Assembly: GCA_937991555.1 (NCBI GenBank)
Contig: CALKHU010000040.1
Coordinates: 1 to 28,472 of the forward strand
From: an uncultured Caulobacter sp.
GTDB taxonomy: Bacteria; Pseudomonadota; Alphaproteobacteria; Caulobacterales; Caulobacteraceae
DNA: 28,472 nucleotides
Direction of reading: 5' to 3'
Below are positions 24,372-28,472 of the stretch, piece after piece. Position 1 is the first letter of the stretch. Every line of letters starts with the position of its first letter. The notes under the pieces are model-generated. The model did not search any database and was not told where the DNA came from. It saw only the letters and a list, made by a program, of their open reading frames with translations. The position numbers and the translations under genes were made by a program.

Positions 24372-24451
24372 GACTTCGCCTCGAACAAGCGCGAGCGTTA
24401 GCCGATTGGTAGGCGGCTCGGGGTAAACGGCGCCTTATCGCCGGAGTGTGA

Positions 24452-26014
24452 ATGACCGATCTCGCCGCCGCCTGGACCGCCTTCGAAACCGCCGCCCGCC
24501 GGGACGGCGAGACGCGGATCGTCGACAGGTTCGCCGTCGAGGCGGACCGTCTGCAGCGGCTGAGCCTCGAGGCCGCGGGCCTGACCGTGGACCTGTCGAA
24601 GCAGCCCTGGAGCGCCGCCGGCGTGGCGGCCGGGCTGGCGCTGGTCGAGGCCGCCGGCCTCGCCGACCGCCGCCGCCGCCTGTTCGCGGGCGAGATCGCC
24701 AACGTCACCGAGCAACGCGCCGCCCTGCACATGGCGCTGCGAGCGCCGGCGGGCGCCAGCTACAGCGCCGTCGGCAAGCCGGTGTCGGCGGGGGTCGAGG
24801 CCGTCCGCGCGGCGATGCGCGCGTTCGTCATGGACGTGCGCGGCGGCAAGGTGCGCGGCGCCACCGGCAAGCTGTTCCGCGATGTCCTGCATATCGGCAT
24901 CGGCGGCAGCGACCTCGGCCCGCGCATGGTCTGGCGGGCGCTGAAGCCGCTGCATACGGCGCTGGACGTGCGGTTCGTCGGCAACGTCGATCCGTCCGAC
25001 ATCGCCTCGGCCATGGCAGCGCTGGACCCGGAAACCACCCTGGTCGTGGTCGTCTCCAAGACCTTTACCACCCAGGAGACCATGGCCAACGCGGCGGCGG
25101 CCCGGGACTGGCTGCGGGCGGCGCTGGGCGAGGCGGGCGATTCCCACCTGGTCGCGGCCTCGACCAACCTCGAGGCCTGCGCCGCCTTCGGCATCCCGGA
25201 GAGCCGAGTGTTCGGCTTCGAGGACTGGGTCGGCGGGCGCTACTCGATCTGGTCGGCGGTGGGCCTTTCCGTGGCCATCGGCCTGGGCTGGGACGTCTTC
25301 GAGGGCCTGCTGGCCGGCGCGGCGCGGATGGACGACCATTTCCGCAGCGCCCCGCCCGAGCGGAACGCCCCGGTGATGCTGGCCCTGGCGCATGTCTTCA
25401 ACCGCAACGGTCTGGGCCGGCCCGTGCGGGTGGTCGAGCCCTATTCCGAGCGGCTGGGCCTGCTGGCGGCCTATCTGCAGCAGCTGGAGATGGAGTCGAA
25501 CGGCAAGCGGGTCACCGAGACCGGCGAGCCGGTCGCTCGCGCGACCTCCACCGCCGTGTTCGGCAACGCCGGCACCAATGACCAGCACGCCTTCTTCCAG
25601 ATGCTGCACCAGGGCACGGACGTGATCCCGGTCGACTTCGTGGCCGTGGCGCGCAGCAGCGAAGGCCCGCCGCGCCAGCACGCCATGCTGCTGGCCAACG
25701 CCGTCGCCCAGGCCGAGGCCCTGATCACCGGCAGCGCCAACGCCGCCGAGCCGCACCGCCACTTCCCGGGCGATCGCCCGTCCAGCTTCATCCTGCTGGA
25801 CCGGCTGACGCCCCAGGCCCTGGGCGCCCTGCTGGCCCTGTACGAGCACAAGGTGTTCGTCGAAGGCGTCCTCTGGGGCGTCGACAGTTTCGACCAGTGG
25901 GGCGTCGAGCTGGGCAAGACCCTGGCGGGCCGGGTGCTGGCCGAGCTGGAGGGCGGCGCGGCCGGAAGCCATGACCCGTCGACGAGCGCGCTGATCGCGC
26001 GGCTCAGGCGCTAG
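24452..26014 (+). CDS. pgi: Glucose-6-phosphate isomerase
   Basis: A 520-residue cytosolic enzyme interconverting glucose 6-phosphate and fructose 6-phosphate, slightly shorter than the roughly 550 residues of E. coli Pgi. Phosphate-binding segments IGIGGSDLGPRM and SKTFTTQETMAN are intact. The catalytic Glu348 is in LEMESNGKR, His379 in FGNAGTNDQHAFFQ, and the C-terminal signature GVDSFDQWGVELGKTLA holds Lys489. GGAG precedes the ATG. In many Caulobacterales central sugar use runs by the Entner-Doudoroff route, so Pgi would mainly serve gluconeogenesis and polysaccharide precursor supply. No terminator is visible between pgi and the histidine leader, so read-through into hisS is possible in addition to the leader's own promoter. 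Confidence 0.96.
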   Translation: MTDLAAAWTAFETAARRDGETRIVDRFAVEADRLQRLSLEAAGLTVDLSKQPWSAAGVAAGLALVEAAGLADRRRRLFAGEIANVTEQRAALHMALRAPAGASYSAVGKPVSAGVEAVRAAMRAFVMDVRGGKVRGATGKLFRDVLHIGIGGSDLGPRMVWRALKPLHTALDVRFVGNVDPSDIASAMAALDPETTLVVVVSKTFTTQETMANAAAARDWLRAALGEAGDSHLVAASTNLEACAAFGIPESRVFGFEDWVGGRYSIWSAVGLSVAIGLGWDVFEGLLAGAARMDDHFRSAPPERNAPVMLALAHVFNRNGLGRPVRVVEPYSERLGLLAAYLQQLEMESNGKRVTETGEPVARATSTAVFGNAGTNDQHAFFQMLHQGTDVIPVDFVAVARSSEGPPRQHAMLLANAVAQAEALITGSANAAEPHRHFPGDRPSSFILLDRLTPQALGALLALYEHKVFVEGVLWGVDSFDQWGVELGKTLAGRVLAELEGGAAGSHDPSTSALIARLRR

Positions 26015-26032
26015 CGGTGCGCGGGTTTCTCC

Positions 26033-26040
26033 GCTATAGC
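26033..26040 (+). promoter_or_regulatory. GCTATAGC -10 element of the hisS leader
   Basis: Matches the Caulobacter GCTANAWC -10 consensus in seven of eight positions. It ends 9 bases before the leader peptide ATG, so the transcript would begin almost at that codon. No convincing -35 is seen. Confidence 0.5.
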
Positions 26041-26049
26041 CCCGCCCCG

Positions 26050-26127
26050 ATGACCCGCGCCGCGCACCATCACCACGGTTGCCACCACGCCTTCCCTCGC
26101 GGGACGGAACGGGTTCGCGCGGCCTAG
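26050..26127 (+). CDS. Histidine-rich leader peptide upstream of hisS
   Basis: A 25-codon frame from ATG 26050 to TAG 26127. It opens MTRAA, then four consecutive His codons (CAC CAT CAC CAC at 26065-26076), Gly-Cys, two more His codons (26083-26088), and ends ERVRAA. Six His in 25 residues, grouped in two blocks and just upstream of hisS-hisZ, is the hallmark of a his-operon leader peptide, whose translation senses charged tRNA-His. Its coding strand and position behind a -10 element fit this. It lacks a strong Shine-Dalgarno and may be translated from a near-leaderless transcript. It is too short for ordinary gene finding, and the call rests on composition and context. Confidence 0.75.
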   Translation: MTRAAHHHHGCHHAFPRGTERVRAA

Positions 26128-26194
26128 AGCCAAGGCGCACTCCCTCCGACCCCGCCCGTCGCGGATGGGGTCAGACGGCTCCATCCGGCCCCAT
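26103..26194 (+). promoter_or_regulatory. Candidate histidine attenuator: competing RNA hairpins before hisS
   Basis: Three segments pair in alternative ways. Segment 1 (26103-26117, GACGG then CGGGTTCG, inside the leader frame) pairs with segment 2 (26147-26160, CGACCCCG then CCGTC). Segment 2 can instead pair with segment 3 as GACCCCG (26148-26154) with TGGGGTC (26166-26172). Segment 3 can instead form an 11-pair hairpin, CGGATGGGGTC (26162-26172) with GGCTCCATCCG (26177-26187), loop AGAC, or pair ATGGGGTC (26165-26172) with GGCCCCAT (26187-26194). The scheme resembles 1:2, 2:3 and 3:4 attenuator pairing. No U-tract follows, so termination may be weak or the effect may be on hisS translation. 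Confidence 0.55.
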
Positions 26195-26217
26195 AAGTCC
26201 GAATGCAGAGCTCGACG

Positions 26218-27687
26218 ATGACCGACCAGACCTTCCGCCCCGAAGCCCGCGCCCCGCGCGGTTTCGCCGACAAGCGCGCTGCGACCCTGCGCGCCGAGCG
26301 CCGCATCGTCGAGGCCGTCTCCCGGGTCTACGAGCAGTGGGGCTTCGAGCCGCTCGACACCGGGGCCTTCGAGTACGCCGACGCCCTGGGCAAGTTCCTG
26401 CCCGACAGCGACCGGCCGAACGAGGGCGTGTTCGCGCTGCAGGACGATGACGAGCAGTGGATGGCGCTGCGCTACGACCTGACCGCGCCGCTGGCCCGGT
26501 TCGCCGCGCAGAACTGGGAGACCCTGCCCAAGCCGTTCCGCCGCTACGCCTTCGGGCCGGTGTGGCGCAATGAGAAGCCGGGCCCGGGCCGCTTCCGCGA
26601 GTTCATCCAGTGCGACGCCGACACGGTGGGCTCGGCCCGGCCGGAAGCCGACGCCGAGATCATCGCCATGGCCGCCGCGGGTCTGCAGGCGGCGGGCCTC
26701 GCCCCGGGCCAGGCGGTGCTGAAGTTCTCGAACCGCAAGATCCTCGACGGCGTCCTGGAGGCCGCCGGCGTCGCCGAGGGCCGCCAGAAGCTGACCGTGC
26801 TGCGGGCTCTCGACAAGCTCGACCGGCTCGGTCGCGAGGGCGTCAGCGACCTGCTCGGCAAGGGCAGGCTGGACGAGTCGGGCGCATTCACGCCGGGGGC
26901 GGAGCTGTCCGCCGCCTCGGCCGGCCTGGTGCTCGACTTCCTCGACATGGCGGTCGCCGGCGCGCCGCTGGACCGGCTGGCGGACGCCGCCTTCGCCAGG
27001 GCGGAGGTCGCGCTGGAAGGCTTCCGCGAACTGGAGGCCATCGTCGGGGCGCTCAAGGGCCTCGGGGTCGGCGAGGACCAGGCGCGGTTCGATCCGTCGA
27101 TCGTCCGCGGGCTTGAGTACTACACCGGCGCGGTGTTCGAGGCCGACCTGCAGATCGAGACCACGGACGAGAAGGGCAATCCGGTCCGCTTCGGCTCGAT
27201 CGGCGGCGGCGGCCGCTACGACGACCTGGTGGCGCGGTTCACCGGCGAGCGGACGCCGGCGACCGGCTTCAGCTTCGGCGTCTCCCGACTGGCCGCGGCA
27301 TTGAGGGCGGCCGGGCGCGAGGACGGCGGCGAGAACCGCGGCCCGGTGGTGGTCATCGCCTTCGACCAGGCCCGCATGGCCGACTATTTCGCCGTCGCCG
27401 CCGAGCTGCGAGCGGGCGGGATCGCCGCCGAGGTCTACCTCGGGACCTCGGGCATGAAGGCCCAGATGAAGTACGCCGACCGCCGCCTGTCGCCGGCCGC
27501 CGTGATCATCGGCGAGGACGAGTTCGCGGCCGGGACGGCGACGGTGAAGGACCTCGACCTCGGCCGCGAGATGTCGAAGGCGGTGACCGACAACGCCGCC
27601 TGGAAGGCCGAGCGGCCGGGCCAGCAGACGGTCGCGCGCGGGGACCTCGTCGCCGTCGTCCGCAGGATCGTGGAGGCCGCCCGATGA
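26218..27687 (+). CDS. hisS: Histidyl-tRNA synthetase
   Basis: A 489-residue class II aminoacyl-tRNA synthetase that charges tRNA-His. The start MTDQTFRPEARAPRGFADKR contains the ARAPRGF segment seen at HisRS N-termini. Motif 2 is FGPVWRNEKPGPGRFREFIQCD (about 112-133), the histidine-specific motif is VRGLEYYTG (296-304, with Arg297), followed by GGGGRYDDLV, and motif 3 is TGFSFGVSRL. It is longer than the roughly 420-residue E. coli enzyme, with extra sequence around 200-290, and its motif 2 loop differs from the E. coli type, as known for Caulobacter-like HisRS enzymes. ATG 26203 is an alternative start five codons upstream; neither has a strong Shine-Dalgarno. The stop overlaps hisZ as ATGA, and a histidine-rich leader lies upstream. 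Confidence 0.95.
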   Translation: MTDQTFRPEARAPRGFADKRAATLRAERRIVEAVSRVYEQWGFEPLDTGAFEYADALGKFLPDSDRPNEGVFALQDDDEQWMALRYDLTAPLARFAAQNWETLPKPFRRYAFGPVWRNEKPGPGRFREFIQCDADTVGSARPEADAEIIAMAAAGLQAAGLAPGQAVLKFSNRKILDGVLEAAGVAEGRQKLTVLRALDKLDRLGREGVSDLLGKGRLDESGAFTPGAELSAASAGLVLDFLDMAVAGAPLDRLADAAFARAEVALEGFRELEAIVGALKGLGVGEDQARFDPSIVRGLEYYTGAVFEADLQIETTDEKGNPVRFGSIGGGGRYDDLVARFTGERTPATGFSFGVSRLAAALRAAGREDGGENRGPVVVIAFDQARMADYFAVAAELRAGGIAAEVYLGTSGMKAQMKYADRRLSPAAVIIGEDEFAAGTATVKDLDLGREMSKAVTDNAAWKAERPGQQTVARGDLVAVVRRIVEAAR

Positions 27688-28472
27688 GACTGGAGCCGCC
27701 GATCCCGCAGGCGGCGCTGGCCGCCATCCGCGCGCCGCTGGCCGAGGCCAGGGCGACGCCGGTCGAGGCCCCGGTGCTGCTGCCGCTGGCCCTGCTGCTG
27801 GAGCTGTCGGGCGAGGCGATGCGGCCGCGCCTGTTCGTGGTCCAGGCCGAGGGCGGCGAGGAGCTGGCCCTGCGCCCGGACTTCACCATCCCCGTGGCCC
27901 GCGCCCACATCGAGTCCGGCCGGGCCGAGGGGCGCTGGTTCTACGAGGGCAAGGCCTTCCGCGCCGCACCGGCCGGATCCCCGCGCGCCGAGGAGTTCCT
28001 GCAGATCGGCGTGGAGCTGTTCGGGGAGGGCGACGCGGCGGCCGCGGACGCCGAGATCGCGGCCCTGGCCTGGCGGTCGGCGGCGGCGGGCGGGCGCGAT
28101 GACCTGACCCTGACCTTCGGCGACATCGCCCTGTTCGGCGCCTTCGTCGACAGCCTGGGGCTGGCCCCGGCGCTGGGCGCGCGCCTCAAGCGCCTCTTCA
28201 CCCGCCCGCGTCTGCTGGCGAGCGAACTGGAGCGCGCCGAGGCCGGCGCCGCGCCCGAGCGCATCGTCAACCCGCTCGAAGGCGTCGCCGAGGCGCACGG
28301 GCCGGACGCGCTCCGGCAGCTGTGGGCCATCGCCGGCATCGAGCCGGTGGGTTCGCGGCCGCCGGAGGAGATCGTGCGCCGGCTGGCCGAGCGGGCCGAG
28401 GCGTCGCGCACGCCCAGCCTGTCGCCGGCCGAAGCGGCCCGGGTGCGCGGCTTCCTGGCCGTGAGCGGCGCG
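27684..28472 (+). CDS. hisZ: ATP phosphoribosyltransferase regulatory subunit, 5' part
   Basis: The frame begins at ATG 27684, overlapping the hisS stop by four bases (ATGA), and stays open to the window end: 263 codons visible and the C-terminus missing. HisZ is a catalytically inactive HisRS paralogue that joins short HisG to form the first enzyme of histidine synthesis and mediates histidine feedback. Visible HisRS-like landmarks are LALRPDFTIPVARAHI, the motif 2-like FYEGKAFRAAP and EEFLQIGVELFG, and TLTFGDIALFGAFVDSLG. The synthetase-specific residues of the adjacent hisS (the VRGLEYY motif) are not seen in this part. Position directly after hisS matches hisS-hisZ-hisG clusters of alphaproteobacteria, so hisG probably follows. 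Confidence 0.9.
   Translation, partial: MRLEPPIPQAALAAIRAPLAEARATPVEAPVLLPLALLLELSGEAMRPRLFVVQAEGGEELALRPDFTIPVARAHIESGRAEGRWFYEGKAFRAAPAGSPRAEEFLQIGVELFGEGDAAAADAEIAALAWRSAAAGGRDDLTLTFGDIALFGAFVDSLGLAPALGARLKRLFTRPRLLASELERAEAGAAPERIVNPLEGVAEAHGPDALRQLWAIAGIEPVGSRPPEEIVRRLAERAEASRTPSLSPAEAARVRGFLAVSGA

Noticed and set aside
21625..24732. Very long minus-strand open frame (over 1000 codons) opposite the dsbD-like gene
   Set aside because: It lies antisense to a complete, motif-bearing DsbD-family gene and crosses other genes. Its translation is Arg/Ala/Gly/Gln-rich without any domain, as expected of a shadow frame in GC-rich DNA.

Overview
This is a GC-rich, gene-dense chromosomal window, most likely from an alphaproteobacterium of the order Caulobacterales (Caulobacter, Phenylobacterium or Brevundimonas type). 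The pointers are a Tad-pilus TadG-like protein, a SapC-family protein, two TonB-dependent receptors, an alphaproteobacterial-type histidyl-tRNA synthetase followed by hisZ, a DsbD/ScsB-like reductase, and promoter elements resembling the Caulobacter housekeeping consensus. The genus is an inference. I see no transposase, phage gene, CRISPR array, tRNA or rRNA. No stretch longer than 300 bases lacks a gene; the longest gap is 278 bases (9968-10245), between a glycosyltransferase and a TonB-dependent receptor.

Layout. 1-465 is the 3' end of a vWA/TadG-like gene. It converges on a soluble hybrid histidine kinase (493-2940, minus). A 149-base gap with a strong palindrome follows, then a 2-oxoglutarate/Fe(II) oxygenase (3090-4040, minus), diverging from an OmpA-type lipoprotein (4161-4835). 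The lipoprotein abuts, stop to stop, a CPA2 cation:proton antiporter with a TrkA-N domain (4836-6650, minus). scoA-scoB (6849-8200) encode a 3-oxoacid CoA-transferase and end in a hairpin terminator lying inside a palindromic repeat. A GT39 glycosyltransferase (8375-9967, minus) diverges from a large TonB-dependent receptor (10246-12825). Next is an aguA-aguB-GNAT operon (12935-15347) converting agmatine to putrescine, then a class A acid phosphatase lipoprotein (15357-16166, minus). This diverges from a ZnuD-like zinc receptor (16318-18348) whose promoter carries a Zur-type palindrome.

The second half holds a MaoC-type enoyl-CoA hydratase (18345-19196, minus), sapC (19374-20183), a two-gene minus operon of an MDR-family oxidoreductase and a small hot-dog protein (20240-21652), a DsbD/ScsB-family membrane reductase (21757-23895), an unrecognised small exported protein (23892-24371, minus), pgi (24452-26014) and hisS-hisZ (26218 to the window end). 

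The most interesting element is between pgi and hisS. A 25-codon reading frame at 26050-26127 carries six histidine codons in two blocks (four, then two) just after a GCTATAG promoter element, and is followed by nested, mutually exclusive hairpins. I read this as a histidine-responsive attenuator of hisS-hisZ (and probably hisG beyond the window). It lacks an obvious U-tract, so the mechanism is open. The second clear regulatory signal is the Zur box over the znuD promoter, which also shows that the upstream-most ATG of that gene lies inside the operator and is not the real start.
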